DNA from: Portulaca oleracea
Taxonomy: Eukaryota > Streptophyta > Magnoliopsida > Caryophyllales > Portulacaceae
Assembly (NCBI GenBank): GCA_029582165.1
Contig: CM055870.1
Coordinates: forward strand, 19,756,832-19,820,831
Reading direction: 5' to 3'
Length of the DNA: 64,000 nucleotides
How positions within the stretch are numbered: position 1 is the stretch's first letter; every line of letters starts with the position of its first letter. The position numbers were made by a program, and so were the translations under genes. Below are positions 19,397 to 30,775 of the stretch, piece after piece. Below the pieces are notes generated by a model. That model saw only the letters and a program-made list of their open reading frames with translations, was not told the origin of the DNA and ran no database searches.

Positions 19397-21887
19397 ATGG
19401 AATCTACGACAATGACGATGAGCCGCAGCAACAAAATTGAGCTCATTCAATCCGCGATTCAGCAACTCCTCGATTCCAGGAAATCTGATAACCCTTCAAC
19501 TAACGATGATGATGACCGCCATCTCCTCTCCAAATTGCTTTCTCAGGTCCGCATGCATACGCTCTTAGTACTCAAATATGTTGAATGCTTCTTCTGATTT
19601 CTCCATTATTTTTACCCTCTTTTTCTTCGATTATTGATTGTTCCTTTCAATTTTGGTGGGTATAAATACTCTAATACAAAATGCATGCTTTTGGGGTGGT
19701 CTATCTGTGTACCATGCTAGTCTTGTTCCATGTTGTTTAATTTTATGCTGGGAATTCATACAAACAAGCATAAAAGAAGGGCCCGTGATAGGTCCCCCGG
19801 AACATAAATCACAATTTTGTTTGCTTTTCTGGGTCCTAGGGGGACAATTTCTTTTTCGTCGATATTATTCAGGTAAAAACTTGGGGGAAAACAAAGGAAA
19901 ATCTAGCTTCAAGTAGCATAGCTAGAACGTACAAAATACAGTGAAATGCTGAACATTTTTAGGGGTCCAATCTTATATTCTTTTCAAAGAAAAAGTTACC
20001 AACTTAACACAGCTTTCGTATTGTCCTTACGTATAATAATGTACGAATATTAGATAGGCCTATTTGTTTTAATTGTTGATTAGTTTCCACTCATGTCTTG
20101 ATGATAAAAGCTTGCTTAAGCTATCTGGAAGTAATAGTAACTTGGTTGAAGGGTCTGTTCATCTTGGATAGTTAAAAATCAATTATATGCAATGTAAATT
20201 GCAATGGACTAAAATTAAATATCTTTTCTTGTTTTTCCTAAGACTAGTAGGGAGCGAATATTTTTAAAATTTTGGGTCAACCAGGCTTATTTTTCCTAAA
20301 GTGAAAAAATAATTTTTAAGAGTAACCCGATTGTATCAGAATTCTCCATACCTCATACTTAACTTTAAGAGTTGAGTGGAATGTCAAGCATGAGGTAATT
20401 TGAATGGGTTATTGGCCATGAAGGATGGCCCCAAAAACCAAATTGACCTTAAAGTGAGAATCATGAGGTTCCAAATTGATTTTTTTTTTTTTTGTTCCAA
20501 TTGTTTGCCCTTATCATCTCACCACCATCTACACCAGCGTCCAGCACCAACACCGCCACCACCATATGTCCACTCACCACCACCTGTGCACCACTGGTGA
20601 AAACCACCACCACGAGCACCTCCACCTCCCTTTTGCTCTCTGTCCGCACCCCCTCCCTTCCCCTTCCACCACCCTCTCAAGTCTCACACCACCGTCGTCC
20701 ACCACCGCAGTTCGACTTTGCAAACATCTAAAAAACACGACGGGAACTGAAGTTGCTCCCCCCCCCCCCCCCCCCCATTTTGCATCGAGGTAGGGGCCAA
20801 AATTCAGGCTCAAGAAGAGATAAAGGGGTGATATGGACATCGATCCCCAGTGTTAGGAGTGGTCAAAAGTGATTTCCAACGCCCGGGTGATGAAAGAGGA
20901 ATAGGAGGCGAACAGAGAGAAAAAGGGAGGTGGTGACGCTCATGGCGGTGATTCTCACCGGAGTGGCAAGGTCTGGTGGTGGTAGTGCAAGTGGTGGTGG
21001 TGGGTGGAAAGGTGCAAGCAATTGAAACAAAAAAAAAAAAATTACAATTTGAAACCTCATGGTCCTTACTTCACTTTATGATCCATTTGGTTTTTGGGTC
21101 ATCCTTCATAGTTGATAACCCAATTTGAATTCAACTAGCCTTGTAGCTTGCATAGTTGCCTGGAATACAAACTATGCCATGATTTAGACTCTGGGGAGGA
21201 GTGAATACCCTGAGTCCCGTTTTGTAGACGCTACATAACAAGTTGAGAATTGTCTATCATAGTATCATACTATACATTTGGTTGGATGTTCCAAATTTTG
21301 AAATACGAGGAAGATGGTTGTCCTGTTATCCTTTGGCCATCGCCTTCCAAATTCTCAAACTTCAAGTTGTAGTTTTCAATGTATAGTGTTGCATAAAGTT
21401 GCTTATAGAGAGAGTTGAACATTACTCTTCCATGAACAGTTGGAGTCACTAAAGGGAGATGTTGATAAGTCACCATGTGAACCAGAGGAGGCACCTTCAA
21501 GCAGTGTCAGTGAACCAGAAAAAAAACCCGAAAGATGAAACAGAAGCATCAACTAGAAAAACAGGGCCCGAGGCAGAAGAAGTGGTCAAAGAACTGAAGA
21601 AGTTAGGGAGGCAAAACAGGATCACACACTGGTTGCTTTCGACTCTGATGATACTTACAGTTGCTTGGCAACTCTCTGAGGTATCAATCTTACTCAAAGT
21701 CAAAGATGGGATGAGCCACCCCTTCAGATCTTTGGGAAGTGTGGTCACTGGTCTGCTCAAAGCTCCCTTCTCATATGCAATGGAGTCAGACAAACAATCA
21801 GTATCATCCCCAAAGCAAAATGGCACCCGCACCCCTCTAAACCCTGATATGGGCCTATCCGGCTTGATGACCAATGGTCAAGAATGA
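19397..21887 (+). CDS. Small single-pass membrane protein of unknown function, two exons, apparent frameshift
   Basis: Exon 1 (19397-19546) encodes 50 residues starting MESTTMTMSRSNKIELIQSA and ending HLLSKLLSQ, with a GT donor. Exon 2 (21440-21887) follows an AACAG acceptor and opens with LESLKGDVDKSPCEPEEAPS. This frame ends at a TGA just after an A8 run (21519-21526). With one base fewer in the run it continues as NPKDETEAST, KELKKLGRQN, then one hydrophobic segment (THWLLSTLMILTVAWQLSEV), SHPFRSLGSVVTGLLKAPF and a polar tail to 21887. The second frame is long and protein-like, so either the gene is newly broken, the A run is a sequencing error, or splicing uses the CAG at 21516-21518 and skips the acidic part. 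I do not recognise the family. It looks like a plant protein with an acidic N-terminus, a coiled region and one membrane anchor. It is convergent with NTF2. Confidence 0.6.
20406..21121. mobile_element. Mutator-like MITE in intron 1 of the 19397 gene
   Basis: Long inverted arms start GGGTTATTGGCCATGAAGG (left) and, inverted, GGGTTATCAACTATGAAGG (right), and run for well over 100 bp including a shared T tract (20477-20493 and 21030-21043). A perfect 9-bp duplication, AATTTGAAT, flanks the element at 20397-20405 and 21122-21130, the hallmark of Mutator-like transposition. The interior is CCA-rich and holds a C19 run at 20758-20776. The proline- and histidine-rich frames inside are not genes. 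Confidence 0.85.
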
Positions 21888-22524
21888 TAGTTTGTCAATT
21901 TCCTTTTTCCTATTATCGTGTGATCTAGTGTAGAATCCAGGTTGTAATCATGTATTTCATTTCAGTCTAGGGTTGTTTTCTTTTTCGGGGGCAAAGGTTA
22001 ATATAAGCTAACAGAGGTGCACAGAAAATTTTGATTCAGAAATTTCATGAGATCACAATATAATCTGCTCACTTTGCCCATAAGTTTTAAGTCCCATGAC
22101 TATTAAGGTTGAGTTTGGATGTAAGCTAACGAACTTATCCAAAAAGACTAAAATTTACCCGAACTTACATATAGTAACCTAATTTACATAACCTTATGTT
22201 CCACAGAACAAAATAGACAAGCAAATTGGGGAAAGAAGCGACAGCTGCAACAAAGCTATCGACCTTTAGAGGATAATATTTCAAAGTTGATAATTGCAAT
22301 AATAAAATCATTCATGAAGATATCTTGTGTTCAGGTAAAAGTCAAAGAGACTGCCCCGTACCAATGCTAGACACTTGATTTCAAAAAGAAAAATATGGAA
22401 TGCATAGTCCGACACGAATTGAGTAAACATGACCAACCAAAAAAATTTCTAGTTTCCATCCAGAATTGTGCAGCAACACACGATCAAACACAAACCTTCT
22501 TCAAGCCTTCCCAGACTAGTGTTT
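21888..22524. other. Short convergent intergenic region
   Basis: This 0.6 kb holds the 3' flanks of the 19397 gene and of NTF2. No other feature was recognised. Confidence 0.5.
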
Positions 22525-25397
22525 TTAAGCATAATTCAAGCGGAAGATATCATTCTGCACGTAAAAGCTTCCTTGTGGTGTTGGCATCAAATGGAACATC
22601 TAAGAGCACAAGTATAATAAAACAGGTTAGTGAGTAAGACCAATGCAGCAAGAAGCAACCTTTAACTAAAGATAAAAGATAAAGCATTTCACCAAAAAAA
22701 AAAAATTAGGGAAAGGAGAAGATATTCAACTTCTTAGATGAAAATCGCAATTATGTGTGCTTACCCTAGGACTTTTGTTGATTGATGTTTCAGGATTTTT
22801 GAAAATGACCAAATGTGCTAGCGATCATCATGTACAACATTCAGGACCACTAAAATTGAAGCTAATAGACATGATTCCATCAACTACTGAAATTAGATGA
22901 ATGCATCTTTACCGGGTCAGATTTAGATATCAGCTATTGGCTAACTCACAAGATCTAAAGCAATAGAATTACTTTAAAGTTTATGCAAAGAAATTTCATG
23001 CAAGGACAATTCCTCAAAATTACACCAATTGTCTAATGGTAAATACCAGTTGAGAAAACTTCGTGGTTTTTGACAGTTCGCTCTCGTATCGCTTCAAAGC
23101 CCCAAACCCTTGTGCTGGCACACTACTCGGCATCCCTCATGAAACAACATCAAGATTCACGAAGTGTGACAGCTGCAGCTTCCATAAGCCAAGGAATGCC
23201 TAGGTTCAAGCTGCACTGATTAGACAGAGACCCACAACCAGCTCTGTTCTTTAGAAGGGTAAATACCCCATTTGCCTAACCCAACCCAAATTTACTCATT
23301 TTAACTCAGATTTTCAACATTCAACTTTTTAACTTGGATTACTGAACTATAACATACTATACTTTGAAAGTAATGGACAATTATGTACTGTACTACTTTT
23401 TTAGACTCTTAACACATGAGTTTTAGGGTCACTCGACATAGATTCAGTCGAAATTTCAATAAACTTGCCAAATGATTTTCCTCCGGTTGACACAAAAGAT
23501 CTCTGATGAGTCATTGTTACTGGAGATCGTTCTCAGTACACAAGAGTCACCCACTCCATATTACAGTGTATTAGAGCCTAAAAAAATAGTATTGTCCAAT
23601 ATCCCCAAAGTATTGTATAGTATAGTCCAATGATCCTTTTAACTTTTACCTAAACTTACTCCGCCTTACTTTACCAACATTACCGTATCCCTCCAAAGAA
23701 TAGAAATATTTGGAACTCAGCAGATCACTCATGGAACTAGCACTAGATTGGTTGGTAGTCACGGAGGACTAATATCTCAAAAAAACTACATGGAGCACAA
23801 ACAGCACCAAAAGCAGTATATTTGAATGAAACCTCTCATACAGGGCAGAAGTATATCTGCTGCAAGCTACATATGTCACAGAGGGGGGGGGGGGGAGAGA
23901 GACAGACAGACAGACAAACAATGATCAATCAACTGGTCGTTCAACCACTTGGGTAGTTCCCATTTTTTAGCAGCAAATCATTAGAAGACATAACCAGAGA
24001 TTTAGTATGTCTAAAACTAATACAGTGATGACCAGCAAACTGCACATCCACATGAACCTATTTTACAATTTTACATTCTCTCCAAGCTCTCAATAAGTAA
24101 ATTATTCAATTGCAGCGGCTACACTAAAGGGAAAGCAGAAAAGGTGGTACCTTCAGGACAGAGGAGCAGAGCATGAGGCTACAAACCACATTCTCAGGGT
24201 TTGAATCTCCCCTCGCCCACAACTGACCCAAAGGGAAGGACATTCCCTTCCCACAGATCTATATTCTTTTACATAATACAACCCATAAACACAAAGACTA
24301 CAAAAAGATGTATGACCATTAAATTCCCAGGATTTCATTCATTACTTTCTACCAAGTTCGCTAGATCATATGAATACAAGTATATAAGTATATAACCATT
24401 TTAACCAGAGAAATTATGGCAAAAGTTAGCAAGAGACTCTTTTTTCTAGCAGTGATACTTGTTAACAGATTGAAAGCACATACTCTACCATATACTCTCA
24501 CAATCTAAGGCACAAGATAGCGTGGTTTTTTTTAAAAATAAAAAAATAAAAAAAAACAAGAACAAGAACAAGATAGCTTGATGTTAAATAGTGAACTCGA
24601 TCCCCTTATCACCAACCTTAACTACCGAGCACAAATTCACAATGATCAAAAAAACCCCCAGAAATAAGTACCACTTTAAATTTCAAAATTGGCCGTCTTA
24701 ATGATAACAGCTCACTAACAAAGGCATCATCCCTCTAAGCACCTAGCTCAAACAACCAAGGAAGCACCAATAACACAAGAGAACGCAAAAACCCTAATCA
24801 AAAAGAGGCCTTTTGGATCATAAATCAATATTTTGTTTTGACGTGCGTTTTCCGAGTGGGCGTACTTATTCACTGCTTAATCCAAAGGAGCGTCATTGCG
24901 ATTGCCATCCACAATCGAATCCCCTCAAATTAGCATCAAAAACATCAGATCCAGTATAATCACTCCAGCATAGGACATTAAAAGAGAGATATAACGAGAA
25001 TGCAGCTACAAATCTACCAGCGAATAGGAGCAACAGAGAACTATGGAAACCCTAATACCGAAAAGCGAATTAAAGAAAATTTTTGAAGAAACGAGATGGA
25101 TACCTGACTGAACTTGAGGGCGTGCTGTTCGCCGGCGAGTTGGAGGTTACCGGAGACAAAAACAAGCATGCCGCCGGTGCCGGAGGGCTGGCAATCGACG
25201 GTGGTGATGGCGTGTTGGCACTGCTGGAAAGGGAGGCTGTTGAGCTTGGCGGCGATGTTCTGAGCGCCCTGAATCTTCTGACCTTCGAAGGTCAACATGG
25301 AGCTATCCTGGTACAGCGTAACCAACTGTGGCCTGTTAGAGTCGAAGGTAGAGTAGTAGTGATCAACGAAAGCCTTCGCTACTGCGTCTGGATCCAT
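22525..25397 (-). CDS. NTF2: Nuclear transport factor 2 (NTF2), two exons
   Basis: Exon 1 is 25104-25397 (98 codons, MDPDAVAKAFVDHYYSTFDS to ALKFSQ) with donor GTATCC. Exon 2 is 22525-22599 (MFHLMPTPQGSFYVQNDIF to RLNYA and TAA) with acceptor CTCTTAG. The product is 122 aa, essentially the full length of plant NTF2. NTF2 is a cone-shaped homodimer that binds Ran-GDP and FxFG nucleoporins and returns Ran to the nucleus. The family signatures SMLTFEGQKIQG, LPFQQC, TVDCQPSG and VSGNLQL are all present. It is a free NTF2 and not a G3BP- or RNA-binding fusion. The intron is 2504 bp and only 24 residues lie beyond it, so ORF-based annotation would miss the last exon. A GA-rich leader and a TATA box lie upstream. 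I judge it intact. Confidence 0.93.
23880..23930. repeat. G-rich tract and (GACA)n microsatellite in the NTF2 intron
   Basis: A run of about 14 G is followed by GA and GACA repeats. Confidence 0.8.
24130..24260 (+). repeat. Possible tRNA-derived SINE fragment in the NTF2 intron
   Basis: GGGTTTGAATCTC at 24197-24209 resembles a pol III B box, and AGAGCATGAGGCT at 24168-24180 is a weak A-box candidate about 29 bp upstream. No target duplication or 3' tail was recognised, so this is tentative. Confidence 0.3.
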
Positions 25398-25525
25398 CCC
25401 TCCTCTCGCTCTTCTCTCCTCTCTCTCTCTCTCAAGAATAGTGCGAGTACAAGACGATATTGGTAGCCTCAGATTAACGCCACCAATAATAATGACTGCT
25501 TTGCAACAAAGAATCGCCGATATTA

Positions 25526-25533
25526 TATTTATA
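25526..25533 (-). promoter_or_regulatory. Probable NTF2 TATA box
   Basis: TATAAATA on the minus strand, 129 bp upstream of the ATG. The leader between them holds a GA-rich stretch (CT-rich on the plus strand, 25400-25436), common in plant 5' UTRs. Confidence 0.5.
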
Positions 25534-25539
25534 CCGAAG

Positions 25540-26289
25540 TCTCAACTCCACAATAGAGTTGACAATTTTGTGGGTTTTCTTTCGTGGGCCATCTTTATAA
25601 TTTTTAAGGGTTAACAATATTGGTACCCATCTAAAAATTAAGGATTAGATCTCAGATTCATTTAATATTGGAGCATGATTTCAAAATTCAGTCCCGAACA
25701 CATTTCAAACTGTACATTAAAATAAGGGTATAGTCCCGAATCAACCAGTACTGGATCCTTAACTAGGTACTCGATTGGAAAAGTTCACATGTTAGTGTAA
25801 TTTAACTAGTGGTAGTCCGGCGCAATGTTCCTGTCATATATCAACTGCATTCATTTATATACTCTATGTCATTATCACCAACCTTAAAGATCATCTTGGG
25901 AGATAAGTTATAAATAAGAATAAGAGTTCATAAAAGTAAAGGAGAGTGAGATTAGGTAAGTGTTTGTAAAGATAAGTAATTTATCCTTGTTTAGGAAGCC
26001 TTTTTGAAATTAAAAGAGTTCATAAAAATAAGTTTCTAATTTACATATTAAGTATATTATTATATTATTAAACTCTTCCTTATACTCCAAATTGAGGTAT
26101 TAAAAAACGAAGGTTACGATGGTATGAAGGGGTAGACTCCACCTTACTCTACCTTACTCTCTTTCCAAGCTAAGATAGGGAAGAGCGAAGACCCTTATTA
26201 CCAATCTTTAACCCCTCCATACTCTCTTCCCAAGCAAATCTTAAAGTTTAAGGTTCAAAGTCTCAAACACAACAATAAAATTACAAGTA
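25540..26289. other. Intergenic sequence, repeat-like
   Basis: No gene was recognised. GATCC- and AGTCCCGAA-type motifs at 25680-25760 resemble those at 27780-27950 and may be fragments of the same MITE family. Confidence 0.35.
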
Positions 26290-27620
26290 TTTTCCTTCGA
26301 TTGTTTAAAGCCCAAAAAACGGGCAAGAGACCGCAACAACAAAGTCGAACCGGCACAAGGCAGACTACAGCAGCAAAAAATCAAAATCAACCAAACTACA
26401 CAGCAAAAACAACAAGATATGATTAGATCTTCAACATTGCCTTCTTTTTTTTTTCCAAGAAAACATCTCTAAATTTTTTTGCAACTGATTCTTCATCATC
26501 GCTAATGACACCCAATTTACAATCAACATTTGCAGCTCTACAAGCCTCGTCGTCCAATCTATCCAAGCATAACTCCACATGAACCTCCAACCCCTCACTG
26601 TTGGAATCAAAATCACCCACATTGTTGACGCCATGGATTATAGATCGTTTTCACGACCTTTTACCAGGACCCAAACTCCTTGAAGAGGCAACCTTGCATG
26701 TAGCTTGTCTGACCAAAAGCCACTTGGACTTCCACAAAAGGCTTGATTTCTGCCTCTACTTGGTTTTGGAATGAAACACCTTGTAGCCAAGATCATCCAA
26801 CTTTAACGCTACACCTAGGGGATCAATTGGATCACTAAAAGTTCGATCACTATTAGAATCAACCACCTTATCTAATGCCTCCTTCCTTCCAAAAGAAGAG
26901 TGATTCAAAATGACATCTTTATAAGACAGTTTGTTTGCAACCTTGGGACAAGCCAAAGTAACATTGATAGGATTTGATATGGTTTTACTTAAATCAGAGC
27001 CACCACTAACAACAGAGCCCATAAGGCTGTCAGCCCTAACGTTGCTAAAACCACCAACCACACCATAGTCAGTAGAAGACGAAGCACCCTCTACAGTTTG
27101 AATTTTCTAAGGAACCTACTTCCAAATCCTTGGAGACCTCCTAGAAATTGGCCTTGAAGATGGCTTTTTACCGAATTTTTCCCATGAAACACATAACACA
27201 AAACCCTTACAAACTTTGCCATTAAGCCCTTGAATAGCACTCATGTCAGCTTGCTTGTCTTCGAAGCGGACAAAACCAAATATATTACCAATTCAACCAT
27301 ACTTCCGAGGTATGTAAACATCAACAATAACACCAAAATTCAAGAACAAATTCCTCAACCAATAACAGTTGATGTCCAGAGGCAAATTATCACCAAAAAC
27401 TGAAAAAGGATGAGCATGGTTCCTCACCCCACCCGTCTTAGACTCCAAAAAACAATGGCCAACAGAGACAAGATCACTGGTTGAAAATTAAGGAGGCACA
27501 ATAGGTAGACTACAATGCCGATATGAAGCACACACAAGGCTGCTAGGCAAAACAAGCGGGGGAGAGGCATACACAGATTTCAACACACAAAGAGCTAAAG
27601 TTCTTCCTTATAAAACATAT
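26290..27620 (-). pseudogene. Second LINE ORF1 relic (RRM-type), minus strand
   Basis: The minus strand reads NLPLDINCYWLRNLF, then an RRM body with IFGFVRFEDKQADMSAIQGL (about 27400-27230), followed by SSRPISRRSPRIW, the frame 26756-27061 (KLSYKDVILNH) and a C-terminal frame at 26423-26620 (VHVELCLDRLDDEACRAANV). It parallels the relic at 12415-14085 in order and wording. It also lacks endonuclease and reverse transcriptase. Frames are broken in several places. Confidence 0.5.
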
Positions 27621-27639
27621 TAGTATTATAGTATGTGAG

Positions 27640-27970
27640 CATATGACGATAAGCATGGGCTTGGATCCTTGACAAGTAAGACTTGAGATGGTTGAATGAC
27701 TAATTGAATAGTCTCCATAATCAAGATTAATAGTACTTAAATTTAGTTTTATTATTAATAATTTTAAAACAATTAATTGGATCCTGGATATCGGGTTCAG
27801 TTCTAGATCTTACATGTGAGGATTCAGTCCCGGATCCATTTACGAACGGATCCTAACTTTAAGATCCAGTCCCGGATCCAGTTAACTAGGATCTGGATCA
27901 AGATCCATTGGATTGAACTGTTTCTAGATTTGGATCCAATAAATACCTGGATTTTCTGCTCACCCCTAGT
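27640..27970. repeat. MITE-like segment with GGATCC/GGATCT motifs
   Basis: Many GGATCC/GGATCT motifs precede an end reading TGCTCACCCCTA (27958-27969), the inverse of a hAT-like TAGGGGTGAGCA terminus. No matching left terminus or 8-bp duplication was found. Confidence 0.35.
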
Positions 27971-28267
27971 CAGATTAATATAAGATAGTGGTTTCATATA
28001 ACATATTGGTTCAGAAGACCAATCTCCCTACCCATTAAAAAAAGAAAAAACAATCTTATTGTTTGATGCGTGAAATAGAACTTATAATAAGAATGGTAAT
28101 TGAATTCATAATGGAAATGAAAATAGAATTGTATTTATGAATTTTCACTTTCATGTTTGGTACATGGTAATTTACAGTGAAATTAACTTTTTTTTGCCCT
28201 GGATTCAGTACAAACAACGTTAACAAAAAGACTGGCCTATTTGATAAGAAACATATTACACAACTCC

Positions 28268-30775
28268 CTAATTGGCAAGAGCAGCCTCAAACACCATACT
28301 CGCCATACTAACACTATTCAGAGAAGGAGCAATATTATCAATTGGAGAAATAGTAGAAGCATCCTTAGTAGAATGTTCGACTACACAATACTGTTTCTTG
28401 CATGTAAGCTTGTTGTTCTGGCCCAAATACTCCATTTTTCTCTTTGTCACAACATTCTTGTCCAATACACCCTTGCAACTTTGTTAGTCTTAACAAAGAG
28501 ATTCTTCCCGTACACTTTCATCATAATGTAAATAATTCACTGCTCCTTTGAATGTTCCCTGTGCTATTTGCAGATGATTGAACCTGAAGAGAAAATCGCT
28601 TCCTCTTTAAAAGTTGTGGTAAGGACTTAAAAACAAAGACAATAGACCCTTGGTTGATAGAAGGACTTGCATCTTCATCAATACCTTTGGAAGAACACGA
28701 ATCCACACTTTCCACTCTATCATCTCCATCTGGAATCTATATTATCTCCTTATTTGAGTCTTGTGCGGCATAGGCTTTTGTATTCATGTCCTTTCTTTCA
28801 GTTTCAACTACCATCTTTTGCGCCTTTTCTTTAATACTGGATACACCGAAATGTGAAATAGTTATGACACTCTGTTGAAATCTACTTAAAAAATTCACCG
28901 GTTTTTCTTCAACAATCTGTTGATATGCATCCTTCAATAATCGAAATATACACTTTGGGCCTCTTAGAACATGATTTTACCAAGTTTACCTCTCCAACGC
29001 CTACTCCATCACCATTAGAACTTATCCTATCACTAGAAGTAGAACTTGCTTCCACTGTGTAAGTAGAGTTTTGACCCAATACCCCTTTATGGTTGGATGA
29101 CTGACAACTACAAGTGTCAATATCTAGGGATGGCAACGGGGCGGATCGGGGACGGGGGAGTATATCTCTGTCCCCATCCCTGTTCCAAAAACTCGTCCCC
29201 ATCCCCACGGATTCCCCATCCCCAACAGGGATTTTTTTAAAGTTATCTAAAATCTAACCGAATTTTAATCGGAACCGGTTTTTAACATGTTCAAAATACA
29301 ACGTATTTAACTTGCTCAAGCAATAATACATCAAAATCAAACAATAATACATCAACAAGTGCTATTTGAAAAAAAAATGCAATAATACATCAACAAGTGT
29401 TATTCGGAAAAAAAAATGGAATTATGGAGGAGCAGGGATGCGAGTTTAGGTTAGGGTTTCTTACTTAAAATTCAAAAATTACTACTTTATCCTTGCTATT
29501 AATATATATATTGAATTAGAATAAAGTTTATTTGGTAATTTTAAAATTTTCGGGGACAGGGATTTAGGGTTGGGGACGGGGAATTTTCCTCTTGGGGGGG
29601 GGGGGAGGGAAATGAGGACGAGGATGGGGAAAATTTTGTCCCCATCCCCGCCTCGTCCCCGAGCGGATTTTGAAAAATTGTCCCTGCCCCGTCCCCATCC
29701 CCAATGGGGGTTGGGATTTGTCCCCAGAGCGGGGCGGGGCCCCAGTGGGTTCGGGGATTCCCCGCCCCATTGTCATCCCTATCAATATCCATTAAGTTTA
29801 AGGCAAGATGATTTGCCGCATCGTTAGTTATGACACTACTACACGAAGACTCAGAACCCGTATCTAATAGTTCCATCACATTCTTTCCCGAAGAACTAGT
29901 CTTCAAAGGACAGACAATATGATCAACTTGATGATCATTTGTAGTATCATCTACAAGGCAACCTTGTATATGTTCTTGAGCTCAGCACCCACTGTTGTAC
30001 CCTTCTCCTGCAAAATGACATATCCCATCACATTTTGAATTAACTGGGAATTTGTTGTCAAACTCAGTTGATGTGGTTTACAATTTAGTCCTCCAATACT
30101 CTTTCTTTCCAAACTTGTTATAACTTTGTCTACCATTGTTCCCTCAGTACACTCCATATCTTCCTTGCTCTTTGTTTGAGAATTTTTGAAATTGTTTGAT
30201 GCACCACTGACACAACGGTTCTGTTTGCTGAGGGGATAAAAAAAATCATGCATTCCTTTGTAGATGTCCCAATATCTTTTAGTCAATCCTTAAAAGGCTC
30301 GCACTCCTCCAATTTGTTTAGTTCCTTTAAAATAAATTTATTCTTTGGCTCAAATTTCTGCATTATCTCTAAGTCCGTTCATGCATTCTCTGCTATTCCC
30401 CTCTGTAAGAATGAAAGTGCTCCAATTTGTTTAGTTCCTTTAAAATAATGAAGTTGTGTTGTATCATATTGCTCTATTCTAAGCCAACACACTGCAAGGT
30501 TTGAGTTAAGGTTGATAGCCAAATCAGACATAGATGGTGTATCTTGGCTACAAATTGGTGGGCCAACACAAGAAACTGGAGAGCTCTTTCATAATACTCT
30601 ATCACTTTAGGGTAATCTTGAGCCTTGAATAGAACATTAATACAACCCTTAAGAATTCGAGCCACCCAAATTGCCTCGCGGGATGGTTCATACGATCAAG
30701 AACTGATCTTGGCAAACCATCTCGAAGTTGGGAAGTAATTAATTCCTCAAAAGCTGCCTCAAACCCAGAATCCAT
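28268..30775 (-). pseudogene. TPR-repeat protein pseudogene, split by a hAT MITE
   Basis: On the minus strand an ATG at 30775-30773 starts MDSGFEAAFEELITSQLRDG, followed after a one-base shift by WVARILKGCINVLFKAQDYP and VIEYYERALQFL, and later MSDLAINLNSNLAVCWLRIE and MQKFEPKNKFILKELNKLEE. These have the spacing and residues of tetratricopeptide helices. The rest (to 28268) is a serine- and lysine-rich region in several frames, including SSIKEKAQKMVVETERKDMN. Frameshifts, stops and a 657-bp insertion break it. I cannot name the parent gene. The lack of visible introns may mean a retrocopy, but no poly-A tail or duplication was seen. Confidence 0.5.
29125..29781. mobile_element. hAT-type MITE, GC-rich, with perfect 8-bp duplication
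   Basis: The termini are TAGGGATGGCAACGGGGCGG (left) and, inverted, TAGGGATGACAATGGGGCGG (right), 18 of 20 identical and typical of plant hAT elements. The flanks carry a perfect duplication TCAATATC at 29117-29124 and 29782-29789. The subterminal 60-200 bp are very rich in GGGGA/TCCCC runs, and the core is AT-rich. The element is 657 bp with no transposase. It interrupts the TPR pseudogene. Confidence 0.9.

Noticed and set aside
20476..20840. Proline/histidine-rich and valine-rich ORFs on both strands
   Set aside because: They are translations of CCA-rich low-complexity sequence inside a Mutator-like MITE.
29541..29906. Glycine/proline-rich ORFs on both strands
   Set aside because: Most of their length is the GC-rich arm of a hAT MITE. 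Only the flanks belong to the TPR pseudogene.
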